Assembly (NCBI GenBank): GCA_003978375.1
Contig: QNZW01000022.1
Coordinates: 1-5,983 of the forward strand
Direction: 5' to 3'
DNA length: 5,983 bases
DNA from: Sulfurovum sp.
GTDB lineage: Bacteria; Campylobacterota; Campylobacteria; Campylobacterales; Sulfurovaceae
Part shown: piece after piece, positions 1 to 5,664 of the stretch
Layout of the letters: each line of letters starts with the position of its first letter
Numbering within the stretch: position 1 is the stretch's first letter
Notes under the pieces: generated by a model
What the model saw: the letters and a program-made list of their open reading frames with translations, nothing else
Told to the model about the DNA's origin: nothing
The model's database searches: none
Program-made: the position numbers and the translations under genes

Positions 1-1
1 T

Positions 2-202
2 AGAATGAGACTTGCAGCATTTTATGATTATGGTATGATAGGTGAAGACTCTTTTTCTGAAATACAACGTAGTTCAGCTGGGGTGATGGTAGAGTGGCAA
101 TCACCTATGGGACCTATTAACCTAGTCTTTGCAAAAGCACTAGACTCAGAACCTACAGATCGAACCTCTACATTTGAATTTACAATGGGAACAAAATTCT
201 AA
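2..202 (+). CDS. bamA: BamA (Omp85) outer-membrane assembly factor, C-terminal end only
   Basis: This is the last 66 codons of a gene that enters from the left edge; the frame is open to base 2, so the ATG at 5 is internal. BamA is the central beta-barrel of the complex that folds and inserts outer-membrane proteins. The visible piece covers the last strands of the barrel: FYDYGMIG, then the EWQSPMGPINLVFA strand typical of Omp85 proteins, then a closing strand FEFTMGTKF that ends in the C-terminal phenylalanine expected of an outer-membrane barrel. The RSS.G...EW.SPMGPI pattern and the DRTS.FEFTMG ending agree with what I recall of Campylobacter and Helicobacter BamA. The POTRA domains and most of the barrel lie outside the window. 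It converges on the ppx gene, with a shared terminator just after its stop. Confidence is high for the Omp85 family and slightly lower for BamA over a paralogue. Confidence 0.88.
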   Translation, partial: RMRLAAFYDYGMIGEDSFSEIQRSSAGVMVEWQSPMGPINLVFAKALDSEPTDRTSTFEFTMGTKF

Positions 203-235
203 AAAAGAAAAGTATTTTTAAATACTTTTCTTTTT
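202..235. terminator. Bidirectional intrinsic terminator between bamA and ppx
   Basis: A perfect inverted repeat pairs 207-217 (GAAAAGTATTT) with 220-230 (AAATACTTTTC) around a TT centre. Five A residues on the left (202-206) pair with five T residues on the right (231-235). Read rightward, the stem is followed by a T-rich tail; read leftward the same is true. It therefore serves bamA on the + strand and the ppx operon on the - strand, as expected between convergent genes. The stem is AT-rich, so its strength is uncertain. Confidence 0.8.
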
Positions 236-239
236 CTTT

Positions 240-410
240 CTAAACTATTCCTAACTTCTTATTGTTAGGTATTTTCTCTTCATCTTTTATAATAATTGCA
301 AAAGCGATAGGTTTTTTTAAAGATTTTATTTTTTCTTTAGCAAGGTAGAGTGCTTTATTGGAATAGATGGTAAGGGTTTGGTTTTTATACGTAAATTGTA
401 TATCTGCTTC
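240..410 (-). pseudogene. Displaced 3' end of ppx, out of frame with the main reading frame
   Basis: On the - strand, codons from 410 down to a TAG at 240-242 encode 56 residues beginning EADIQFTYKNQ and including ALYLAKEKIKSLKKPIAFAI. This looks like the tail of an epsilonproteobacterial Ppx/GppA protein, not an independent gene. It has no ribosome binding site or ATG of its own, and it sits in the +1 frame relative to the ppx stop at 409-411. Removing one C from the CCC run at 413-415 (- strand sense) would read ...TIIL-H-EADIQF... and give a protein of about 504 residues, in the usual size range of the family. It is therefore annotated as the broken-off end of the neighbouring gene. A sequencing or assembly error would produce the same picture. 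Confidence 0.7.
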
Positions 411-1755
411 ATGGGAGGATGATGGTAAGTGAATAGATAAAACCAAGCCATAAAAGAGTCTCTTTTGGAGGTAAAAGGGTTTTATACTTTTCAAAAAGAG
501 AGCTAGATAGTAGCTCTTTTTTATTGGTACGTAATAGCAAGGAGACCATGATACTTTGTGTATGGGTCACATCATAATTGAGCTCTTGCATAGCAATATA
601 AAACGCATGTTGATTTGATTTGTATATGGTAAGTGTTTTGCCTATATTTGAAAGCTTTAATGCCCAAAACAGCTCTTTTTCATAGTGTGCATTATCTTGC
701 ATTTCATTTTGAAAGATTGCATACAGGGCATGGGCTAATTTGAGTTTTTGTTTTCTTTTTTTTTCTATATGAATCAAAGGTTTAAATCTATCTAAAATAG
801 AATGAATACTGGGATTTATGGTGTGGGGGAATGTGAGTTTATCATTTTTAAGAAGATGTTTTAGGTAAATACCTTCTCTTACACCAGCAGAAGAGGTAAT
901 GACTTCTTTTGCCCCTATATGAGAAAGAATTTCTGTAAATATGAGTGTTCCTTCTCGTATGGTATCATAACGATTTTTTTTGAGTCCAAATTGTTTAAGA
1001 TTTTTTGCAGATGTGCGTGGAATAGCTTCAAGGTAAGGAAGAAAATCTTCTAAGGTATAGGTAAATGCATGTAATTTGTCTAAAGGGTAGTTACTACGCT
1101 TCATAATAGCCTTAGAAAGAGTTCTAGCAGTGCCCCCTATACCAATAGCCATAGTATGTTTAAAATGCTTAGGAAGAGAAGCCAGTGCTTTGTGAATATA
1201 TGCTTTTGCTTCTATGTTGATGGTTGCATTGTCTTGTGTGCTATCAAAAAAAAGTTCTTTCAACCTTACTGTACCAATATCCAGTGAACAAGTATCAACA
1301 ATTTTATTGTTTTTTATCAGGGCCAAATCAGAAGATCCTCCACCAATGTCTACACTAATCCCTTCGGTTAAAGGAAGAAGATTGTTTGCAGCAATTGCAC
1401 CGTACATAGCCTCTTTGTTGCCATTTATAATCTTGATAGAGAGTGAAAGTTCTTTTTGTATCCATGCAGTAAATATTTTTGCATTAGGGGCATCTCTTAG
1501 TGCAGAAGTAGCAACACAAAGTGTTTTTGTTGCTTGATATTTACGGATTGTATAAAGAAAGGAGTTTAGAGTAAGAAAAGCACGTTTAATACCAGCGGGT
1601 TGAAGATACCCTTCTTTGGTATAAGCTCCCTCACCAATACGTACTTTTGATTTTTGTTCACAAATAAGATGAAATCCGTAACGGCTTGTTTTCTCAAAGA
1701 TGACAAGTCTTGCTGAATTTGAACCGATATCTATGATAGCAGTTCGTTTAGCCAT
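409..1755 (-). CDS. ppx: Ppx/GppA family exopolyphosphatase / pppGpp phosphohydrolase, frameshifted near the 3' end
   Basis: Cytosolic phosphatase of the actin/HSP70-like ATPase fold that removes terminal phosphate from polyphosphate and/or converts pppGpp to ppGpp; sequence does not settle which. Visible motifs are the first phosphate loop AIIDIGSNSARLVIF (residues 6-20), the conserved ATSALRDAPN (82-91), the probable catalytic Glu115 in GNKEAMYGAI, the second phosphate loop VDIGGGSSDLALI (135-147) and the IGIGGTARTL segment. The helical C-terminal part has only a degenerate HD-like motif (SNIGK where HDIGK might be expected). The start ATG lies 6 bp after the ferredoxin stop, so the two are probably co-transcribed, with a GAG-type ribosome site inside the ferredoxin end. 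The frame stops at 448 residues (TGA at 409-411) just after SLTIIL, while a further 56 family-like residues lie in the +1 frame, so the gene appears truncated by a one-base indel. Activity may survive, since all catalytic motifs are upstream. Confidence 0.9.
   Translation of the reverse strand: MAKRTAIIDIGSNSARLVIFEKTSRYGFHLICEQKSKVRIGEGAYTKEGYLQPAGIKRAFLTLNSFLYTIRKYQATKTLCVATSALRDAPNAKIFTAWIQKELSLSIKIINGNKEAMYGAIAANNLLPLTEGISVDIGGGSSDLALIKNNKIVDTCSLDIGTVRLKELFFDSTQDNATINIEAKAYIHKALASLPKHFKHTMAIGIGGTARTLSKAIMKRSNYPLDKLHAFTYTLEDFLPYLEAIPRTSAKNLKQFGLKKNRYDTIREGTLIFTEILSHIGAKEVITSSAGVREGIYLKHLLKNDKLTFPHTINPSIHSILDRFKPLIHIEKKRKQKLKLAHALYAIFQNEMQDNAHYEKELFWALKLSNIGKTLTIYKSNQHAFYIAMQELNYDVTHTQSIMVSLLLRTNKKELLSSSLFEKYKTLLPPKETLLWLGFIYSLTIILP
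499..522. other. Terminator-like hairpin inside the ppx coding region
   Basis: AGAGCTA (499-505) pairs with TAGCTCT (511-517) around a GATAG loop and is followed on the + strand by TTTTT (518-522). On the - strand the same hairpin is followed by C and five T. It lies within ppx codons for roughly ELLSSSLFE, about 90 bp before the frameshift. It has the form of an intrinsic terminator in both directions, but its position inside a gene and the modest 7-bp stem make function doubtful. Confidence 0.35.
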
Positions 1756-1761
1756 AATGGA

Positions 1762-2016
1762 TTACTCTAACTCTTCTTGAAGTTTGTTGTATTTAAACAT
1801 AAGCTCTTCTACATTTTCTACATTATCAGGATCTGATATAATACAATCTACAGGACATACAGCAATGCATTGTGGTTCATCAAAATGTCCCACGCATTCT
1901 GTACACATATCTGGGTCTATAAGATAGACAGGATCATTCTCTTCAATGGCCTCATTGGGACACTCTTCTCTACATGCATCACAAGCAATGCATTCATCAG
2001 TTATTACTAATGCCAT
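1762..2016 (-). CDS. fdxB: 2[4Fe-4S] ferredoxin, YfhL/Alvin type
   Basis: Small cytosolic electron carrier of 84 residues holding two [4Fe-4S] clusters. The first motif is C9-x2-C12-x2-C15-x3-C19-P. The second is C38-x2-C41-x8-C50-x3-C54-P, where the eight-residue insertion between the second and third cysteines is characteristic of the Allochromatium/YfhL-type ferredoxins. An extra cysteine (C58, in CPVDCI) is also usual there. A helical acidic tail (ENVEELMFKYNKLQEELE) follows, as in that subgroup. The protein is strongly acidic. Translation starts at the ATG at 2016-2014, preceded by a weak AAGAG. The stop is 6 bp from the ppx start, suggesting one transcript. From memory the orthologue in C. 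jejuni is FdxB (Cj0354c) with the same neighbours. Its redox partner is not shown by the sequence. Confidence 0.92.
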   Translation of the reverse strand: MALVITDECIACDACREECPNEAIEENDPVYLIDPDMCTECVGHFDEPQCIAVCPVDCIISDPDNVENVEELMFKYNKLQEELE

Positions 2017-2042
2017 AGTTCTCTTAGCCTTTTATTGAGTTA

Positions 2043-2048
2043 TTTATA
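2043..2048 (-). promoter_or_regulatory. Candidate -10 box for the ferredoxin-ppx transcript
   Basis: On the - strand TATAAA, within GTTATAAATAAC, lies about 27 bases before the ferredoxin ATG, giving a short leader that still contains the AAGAG ribosome site. The 155-bp gap from the regulator stop has several other TATA-like hexamers (for example TATAAA at 2089-2094), so the exact start point is not certain. No clear -35 box is seen, as is usual in Campylobacterota. Confidence 0.4.
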
Positions 2049-2060
2049 ACTTTTATATTT

Positions 2061-2088
2061 TGAATCTAACGCTATACAAGTAGATTCA
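2061..2088. repeat. Inverted repeat upstream of the ferredoxin gene, possible operator
   Basis: TGAATCTA (2061-2068) and TAGATTCA (2081-2088) are perfect 8-bp inverted arms with a 12-base spacer, so half-sites are 20 bp centre to centre, about two helical turns. It lies in the promoter region of the ferredoxin gene, just downstream of the TATAAA at 2089-2094 on the - strand. There is no T-run after either arm, so it is not an intrinsic terminator for the regulator gene. A dimeric repressor site or a leader hairpin would both fit. Confidence 0.4.
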
Positions 2089-2171
2089 TTTATACGAGTT
2101 ATAACCCAAGATACCTTATGGTTAAATTAAAAGTGAACTAAATAAATAATTTTATAAATGTTTTAAGAGTC

Positions 2172-2846
2172 TTATGTGATTTTTTTAGGAAAACAGAACC
2201 TATATCCACGTCTTCTAACAGTTTCAATAGTTGAAATATCTAAAGGTTTATCCATTTTTTGACGAATTTGATTAATGGCAACTTCTATTACATTAGGGGT
2301 AACAAGTTCTGGCTCTTCCCAAATGGCATCTAGAAGTTGTTCTTTGGATACGATTTGGTCTTTATGCATCGCTAAGTGTGTCAGCACTTCAAAAGGTTTA
2401 CCTTTGAGCTCTATCTCTTCACCTTGGTAAATAATTTTTTCCTCTTCAGGATTGATAATTAAATCTTCGATTTCTATAATATTAGAAGCACCAAAACGAA
2501 GTTTTGCTTCTATGCGAATAAGTAAAATATCAAAATCAAGAGGTTTTCTAATGAAGTCATCAGCCCCAGCTTTTAGAGCTTCTATTTCACTCTCTTTGCT
2601 TGTATCATGAGAAAGAACAATGACGGAAGTTTTGTATGCATCTTTTTTAATTTCAGCTATTAAGGAGAGCTTGGTTGAAGCATTTTTTTTCCAGTCTAGC
2701 AAGACAAGATCGTAATTACGAATATCAAGATAGTATTTTGCATCACTTATATTTTCTGCAATATCACATTGGTACGCCACTTCTTGTAATGTGTTAGAAA
2801 GTGTCTTGCCAAGTTCTGTGTCATTTTCTATAATTAATACTCTCAT
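2172..2846 (-). CDS. cosR: CosR/HsrA-like orphan OmpR-family response regulator
   Basis: Transcription factor of 224 residues with an N-terminal receiver domain (about 1-115) and a C-terminal OmpR/PhoB winged helix (about 125-222). The DNA-binding half contains KGKPFEVLTHLA, DQIVSKEQLLDAIWEEPE, TPNVIEVAINQIRQKMDKPL and the ETVRRRGYRFCFPKK ending. As I recall them, these are nearly identical to C. jejuni CosR and H. pylori HP1043/HsrA, which are essential and control redox and growth genes. No histidine kinase gene is adjacent, fitting an orphan regulator. The receiver is mixed: Asp51 is at the phosphoacceptor position (LVLLDWKKN), with Ser79 and Lys101, but the acidic pocket reads E7-N8 instead of two acids, and the usual MP..DG after the Asp is missing. 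The start ATG has AGAAGG about 8 bases upstream. It sits between folB and the ferredoxin, with its own promoter candidate; relatives autoregulate. Confidence 0.92.
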   Translation of the reverse strand: MRVLIIENDTELGKTLSNTLQEVAYQCDIAENISDAKYYLDIRNYDLVLLDWKKNASTKLSLIAEIKKDAYKTSVIVLSHDTSKESEIEALKAGADDFIRKPLDFDILLIRIEAKLRFGASNIIEIEDLIINPEEEKIIYQGEEIELKGKPFEVLTHLAMHKDQIVSKEQLLDAIWEEPELVTPNVIEVAINQIRQKMDKPLDISTIETVRRRGYRFCFPKKIT

Positions 2847-2877
2847 CGTAAACCTTCTCTAATTTAAAAATTTCTTA

Positions 2878-2883
2878 ATTATA
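2878..2883 (-). promoter_or_regulatory. Consensus -10 box upstream of the CosR-like regulator
   Basis: A perfect TATAAT on the - strand is preceded by a T-rich tract and followed by TTAAG and AT-rich DNA, then AGAGAAGG and the ATG at 2846. The predicted start is about 25 bases before the ATG. The 76-bp gap after folB therefore probably gives the regulator its own transcript. The TTAAG and TTTAAA words just downstream could belong to an autoregulatory site, but this is inference. Confidence 0.6.
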
Positions 2884-2922
2884 ACATAAAAAAGACGGTT
2901 ACGAATGTTTTTACACAAAATT

Positions 2923-3252
2923 TTATTTAAACGTCCAAGTATGGCTTAACCCTACTTGGCAAGGGGCTAAAATATTGGGTTTCATAATCTTTAAAAAAAG
3001 AGTCTCTAGTTGTGGATAGGTGGTAACAAGTATAGATTTTAACCCCAGTAAGGCATCTTCAAGTAATCTATATCGTTTGAGTTTTAATTCATTTTGTATG
3101 AGTAGCATCATATCTGCATAATCGATAAAATTTTTATCACTATACGCATAAGAAGCTTTGAGATCTACTATGATTTGTTGTGGGTTTTCTCTTTCAAAAT
3201 CAAGTAATCCTATAATAACATCAAAAGTGAGATCCTCTATGTGAATAGTCAT
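2923..3252 (-). CDS. folB: Dihydroneopterin aldolase (FolB family)
   Basis: Cytosolic enzyme of folate synthesis that cleaves dihydroneopterin to 6-hydroxymethyl-dihydropterin and glycolaldehyde. The 109-residue length suits the compact tunnelling-fold family. The opening I.DLTFDVIIGLLDFERENPQQIIVDL matches the FolB start, with Glu20 in the place of the catalytic glutamate of the E. coli DWEQ segment. DYADMM resembles the conserved SYADI, LLED (residues 63-66) fits the pterin-binding LVE, and Lys91 in LKIMKPNI takes the place of the conserved active-site lysine of LSKP. CQVGLSHTW closes the domain. The ATG lies 6 bp after the plsY stop with no good ribosome site, so translation is probably coupled to plsY. 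Epsilonproteobacterial members are shorter and more divergent than the enterobacterial enzyme, so the exact substrate (dihydroneopterin or an epimer) is inferred. Confidence 0.85.
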   Translation of the reverse strand: MTIHIEDLTFDVIIGLLDFERENPQQIIVDLKASYAYSDKNFIDYADMMLLIQNELKLKRYRLLEDALLGLKSILVTTYPQLETLFLKIMKPNILAPCQVGLSHTWTFK

Positions 3253-3258
3253 ATCTGT

Positions 3259-3882
3259 TTAAATCCGTGCTTCTTCTTTGTTAAAAAGTCTTAGTATATT
3301 TGGAATATGTTTATAAAAGATAATCAGTGAAATTATCCAAATAGGCGCATGTGAATCAATGACAGGCACACTAGGGTAGATAATATAAGAAGCAATGATA
3401 AATGCTACCAAACCGATGAGTGAAGAGAGTGAAGAGATTTTTAAGGTTTTTGCAGCGATAAACCAAACACCCATAGCAATAAGTGCAGGGATAGGCATCA
3501 TAACAAGAAACACACCAAAGCCAGTGGCTACACCTTTACCCCCATCAAATCCTAAAAATGGAGAGAAACAATGCCCCATAACAGCAAGCACACCGATTGT
3601 CCAAAGTACTCCCTCAGGAGCACCAAGCCATTTGGCAAAAAGAATAATAAGCACTCCTTTAATCGCATCTAAAAAAAGGGTCGCCGCACCTAACTTTTTA
3701 GCAAGTTTTGGGTCTTTTTCTTTGACGACGCGTAACACATTGGTAGCACCTATATTGCCAGATCCACTCTTTTTTATATCTACCTGAGCAAATTTTTTAG
3801 CCAAGAGATAACCAAAAGGAAGACCTCCTACAAGGTAAGCGGTAATATAGAGCCAAATGTTTTGGTTTGTTAATAAATCCAT
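3259..3882 (-). CDS. plsY: Glycerol-3-phosphate acyltransferase PlsY
   Basis: Integral inner-membrane enzyme that transfers the acyl group from acyl-phosphate to glycerol-3-phosphate, the first step of phospholipid synthesis in bacteria using PlsX/PlsY. The 207-residue protein has five or more hydrophobic segments, beginning near IWLYITAYLVGGLPFGYLLA, with others around LFLDAIKGVLIILFAKWL, GVLAVMGHCF and PALIAMGVWFIAA. The three family motifs are visible: SGSGNIGATNVLR (about residues 39-51), GHCFSPFLGFDGGKGVATG in the middle, and FYKHIPNILRL near the C-terminus. Length and motif order are typical. It is the first gene of the leftward block, 6 bp from folB, and diverges from nadA. The ribosome site (GGATGG before the ATG) is only moderate. 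Confidence 0.95.
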   Translation of the reverse strand: MDLLTNQNIWLYITAYLVGGLPFGYLLAKKFAQVDIKKSGSGNIGATNVLRVVKEKDPKLAKKLGAATLFLDAIKGVLIILFAKWLGAPEGVLWTIGVLAVMGHCFSPFLGFDGGKGVATGFGVFLVMMPIPALIAMGVWFIAAKTLKISSLSSLIGLVAFIIASYIIYPSVPVIDSHAPIWIISLIIFYKHIPNILRLFNKEEARI

Positions 3883-3901
3883 TATCCATCCACAATTAAA
3901 T

Positions 3902-3907
3902 TTTATA
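3902..3907 (-). promoter_or_regulatory. Candidate -10 box for plsY-folB
   Basis: On the - strand TATAAA (within GTATAAAATTT) lies 19 bases before the plsY ATG, leaving a very short leader. A second option, GATAAAAT, lies at 3913-3920 and would give a more ordinary leader. Either way, the 82-bp region shared with nadA must hold both divergent promoters. Confidence 0.45.
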
Positions 3908-3930
3908 CTGCTATTTTATCGTAATTTGGA

Positions 3931-3936
3931 TAAAAT
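3931..3936 (+). promoter_or_regulatory. Candidate -10 box for nadA
   Basis: TAAAAT on the + strand, preceded by AT-rich DNA, places a transcription start near 3943 and a leader of about 22 bases that includes the AAGGA ribosome site. It partly faces the plsY promoter boxes on the other strand. No -35 box is evident. Confidence 0.45.
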
Positions 3937-3953
3937 AACTAAATTTCATAGTC

Positions 3954-3958
3954 AAGGA
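3954..3958 (+). promoter_or_regulatory. Ribosome binding site that fixes the nadA start at 3965
   Basis: AAGGA lies 6 bases before the ATG at 3965. The frame is open back to an ATG at 3857, but that upstream stretch overlaps plsY, has no ribosome site and encodes residues unlike NadA. The start at 3965 gives the expected opening MGIDYKAEIQRLKKE. Confidence 0.85.
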
Positions 3959-3964
3959 ATATAT

Positions 3965-4972
3965 ATGGGTATTGATTATAAAGCAGAGATACAAAGGCTC
4001 AAAAAAGAACTTGATGTTACAGTGGTTGCACATTATTACCAGCGTGATGAAGTATTTGAGATGGCAGATATTACAGGAGATAGCTTAGAACTTGCACGTA
4101 AATGTAAAGCCAATGAAAATGAGTGGGTTGTGTTTTGTGGTGTGGGTTTTATGGGACAAAGCGTTAAAGTAATTGCCCCACAAAAACGAGTGTTGATGCC
4201 AAAAGTAGCCTGTTGTGCAATGGCACGTATGATGGACGGACAATATTTTGAAGAGTCAGTACAATACATGGTAGATAGAGGCATTGCTAGAGAGGATATT
4301 TTACCTATTACCTATATCAACTCTGATGCTTCAGTCAAAGCAAAAGTAGGGAAGATGGGTGGGTATGTGTGTACCTCTTCCAATGCATTTAAAATCATCC
4401 AAAAAGGGCTAGAGACAGGTAAAAAAATACTTTTTGTGCCTGACAGATGTTTGGGACAAAATTTTGCGATACAGATGGGACTAAAGTCTTGTGTCATTGG
4501 CGTAGAAAAAGATGGGAAAGAGTGTGACCCTAAAGAGGCAGATATCATCTGTTTTAACGGCTTTTGTTCCGTGCATCAACTTTTTACCGTAGATGACATA
4601 GAGTTCTACAGAAACAAATTTCCGGGTATCAAAATAGCCGTACACCCAGAGTGTGACCCATCAGTGGTACTTGCGGCAGATTTTTCTGGCTCAACATCAC
4701 AGCTAATAAAATATGTCAATGACCTAGACCCTGAGCAAAAAGTAGCCATAGGTACAGAGTACAATCTTGTCAATCGTATGCGTAAAGGCAACACCTATGT
4801 ACTCTCTTCTACCAAACCAGAGTGTCCTACTATGAATGAAACAACGTTAGAAGACCTGTATAATACGCTAAAGTCAATAGAAGATGACAAGCCTATCAAT
4901 GAAATAGTGGTACAACCTGATGTGATTACATATGCAAATGAAGCATTAGAGCGTATGTTGGCGATAAAATAG
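3965..4972 (+). CDS. nadA: Quinolinate synthase NadA
   Basis: Cytosolic [4Fe-4S] enzyme that condenses iminoaspartate with dihydroxyacetone phosphate to quinolinate in de novo NAD synthesis. With the start at 3965 the protein has 335 residues, normal for the shorter NadA form. Family signatures are VVAHYYQRDEVFEMADITGDSLELAR (residues 20-45, substrate-binding HYYQ), FCGVGFMGQSVKV, TYINSDASVKAKV, CTSSNA, VPDRCLGQN and AVHPECDPSVV. The three cluster ligands expected from the family are Cys84 (in ACCAMA), Cys201 (in GFCSVH) and Cys287 (in ECPTMNETTLEDLYNTL). A second cysteine precedes Cys84, and the protein is cysteine-rich overall. In related genomes nadA is often followed by nadC; here the next gene is fic, separated by a large palindrome. 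The gene is complete and intact. Confidence 0.96.
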   Translation: MGIDYKAEIQRLKKELDVTVVAHYYQRDEVFEMADITGDSLELARKCKANENEWVVFCGVGFMGQSVKVIAPQKRVLMPKVACCAMARMMDGQYFEESVQYMVDRGIAREDILPITYINSDASVKAKVGKMGGYVCTSSNAFKIIQKGLETGKKILFVPDRCLGQNFAIQMGLKSCVIGVEKDGKECDPKEADIICFNGFCSVHQLFTVDDIEFYRNKFPGIKIAVHPECDPSVVLAADFSGSTSQLIKYVNDLDPEQKVAIGTEYNLVNRMRKGNTYVLSSTKPECPTMNETTLEDLYNTLKSIEDDKPINEIVVQPDVITYANEALERMLAIK

Positions 4973-5032
4973 AGGGGTCTGGTGATTTGTGTTTCGTTGC
5001 GAAGCAATTGAACATGAATCACCTGACCTCTC
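4972..5032. repeat. Large near-perfect palindrome between nadA and fic
   Basis: The left arm (4972-5000, opening GAGGGGTCTGGTGATT) pairs with the right arm (5004-5032, ending AATCACCTGACCTCTC) around a GAA loop. Of 29 positions, 22 are Watson-Crick, 5 are G-T pairs and 2 are mismatches (4980/5024 and 4995/5009). It starts on the last base of the nadA stop codon and ends 3 bases before the fic ribosome site. There is no T-run, so it is not a standard intrinsic terminator. As RNA it would form one long hairpin in the nadA-fic spacer. It is richer in G and C than nearby spacers. Options are a REP- or MITE-like element, an insertion scar, or a transcript-stability or attenuation hairpin. Confidence 0.75.
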
Positions 5033-5047
5033 GGTAAGGAGAACGGT

Positions 5048-5608
5048 ATGTCAAATACAATCGACAAGCAAAGCCTTGAAAATGCATATCGCTTGTTTGA
5101 TAGCGGTGATATCGAAAGTATTGAAATAGGTACTACCAAAGGACTCCAACAAATACACCGTTACCTCTTTGATGGACTGTATGATTTTGCAGGAAAAATA
5201 AGAGAACATAATATCTCCAAAGGGAATTTTAGATTTGTAAATAGTTTGTATCTTGAAGATATCTTACCCAAAATAGAGCGTATGAGTGAAGAGAGCTTTG
5301 AAGATATCATAGCCAAATATGTTGAGATGAATATCGCTCACCCTTTTATGGAGGGCAATGGTAGAAGTATGAGAATATGGCTTGATATGATTCTCAAAGC
5401 AAGAGTACAAAAAGTAGTGAATTGGCAGTACGTAGATAAAGACTCTTATCTTCAAGCAATGGAACGAAGCCCTATTAATGACTTGGAACTTAGAGTATTA
5501 CTAAAAGAAAGTTTAACAGACGATATTAACAATAGAGAAATAATCTTTAAGGGCATAGAGCAATCATATTATTATGAAGGGTATGTTGTTGAAAAATTTG
5601 GTGGATAA
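5048..5608 (+). CDS. fic: Fic-domain AMP-transferase, class III (self-inhibited)
   Basis: Predicted enzyme that transfers AMP from ATP to hydroxyl side chains of target proteins. The catalytic motif is complete: H98-P-F-M-E102-G-N-G-R106-S-M-R109, matching HxFx(D/E)GNGRxxR. The flap segment [14 protein letters not shown] (about 50-63) that positions the target is also present. Near the C-terminus, S173-YYY-E177-G178 matches the (S/T)xxxE(G/N) inhibitory motif. Its position after the Fic core puts the protein in class III, like NmFic of Neisseria, where this helix blocks ATP binding until relieved. At 186 residues it is a stand-alone single-domain protein with no signal peptide or membrane segment. 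Known small relatives modify DNA gyrase and topoisomerase IV; the target here is unknown. AAGGAG sits 6 bases before the ATG. It follows nadA by 75 bp filled by a palindrome and may read through from nadA. No separate antitoxin gene is seen, consistent with class III. Confidence 0.92.
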   Translation: MSNTIDKQSLENAYRLFDSGDIESIEIGTTKGLQQIHRYLFDGLYDFAGKIREHNISKGNFRFVNSLYLEDILPKIERMSEESFEDIIAKYVEMNIAHPFMEGNGRSMRIWLDMILKARVQKVVNWQYVDKDSYLQAMERSPINDLELRVLLKESLTDDINNREIIFKGIEQSYYYEGYVVEKFGG

Positions 5609-5664
5609 TTGAGAATATTAAAAGTGTATTTTTAACTCCTAGACTCTTTAATTTTAGTTTAGTT

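Noticed and set aside
1214..1537. Rightward open frame of 107 codons inside ppx
   Set aside because: It is antisense to conserved Ppx motifs, has no ribosome site and no recognisable domain; a shadow frame.
3395..3787. Rightward open frame of 130 codons inside plsY
   Set aside because: It lies opposite the conserved PlsY motifs and has no start signals; a shadow frame.
3857..3964. N-terminal extension of nadA from an ATG at 3857
   Set aside because: It overlaps the plsY start region, lacks a ribosome site and encodes sequence unlike NadA; the ATG at 3965 has a well-placed AAGGA.
4972..5032. Palindrome as an integron attC site
   Set aside because: No GTTRRRY/RYYYAAC core pair or bulged-base arrangement is visible, and no cassette array or integrase is present.
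4036..5139. Leftward open frames opposite nadA and the start of fic
   Set aside because: These are short, overlap strongly conserved coding sequence on the other strand and lack ribosome sites.
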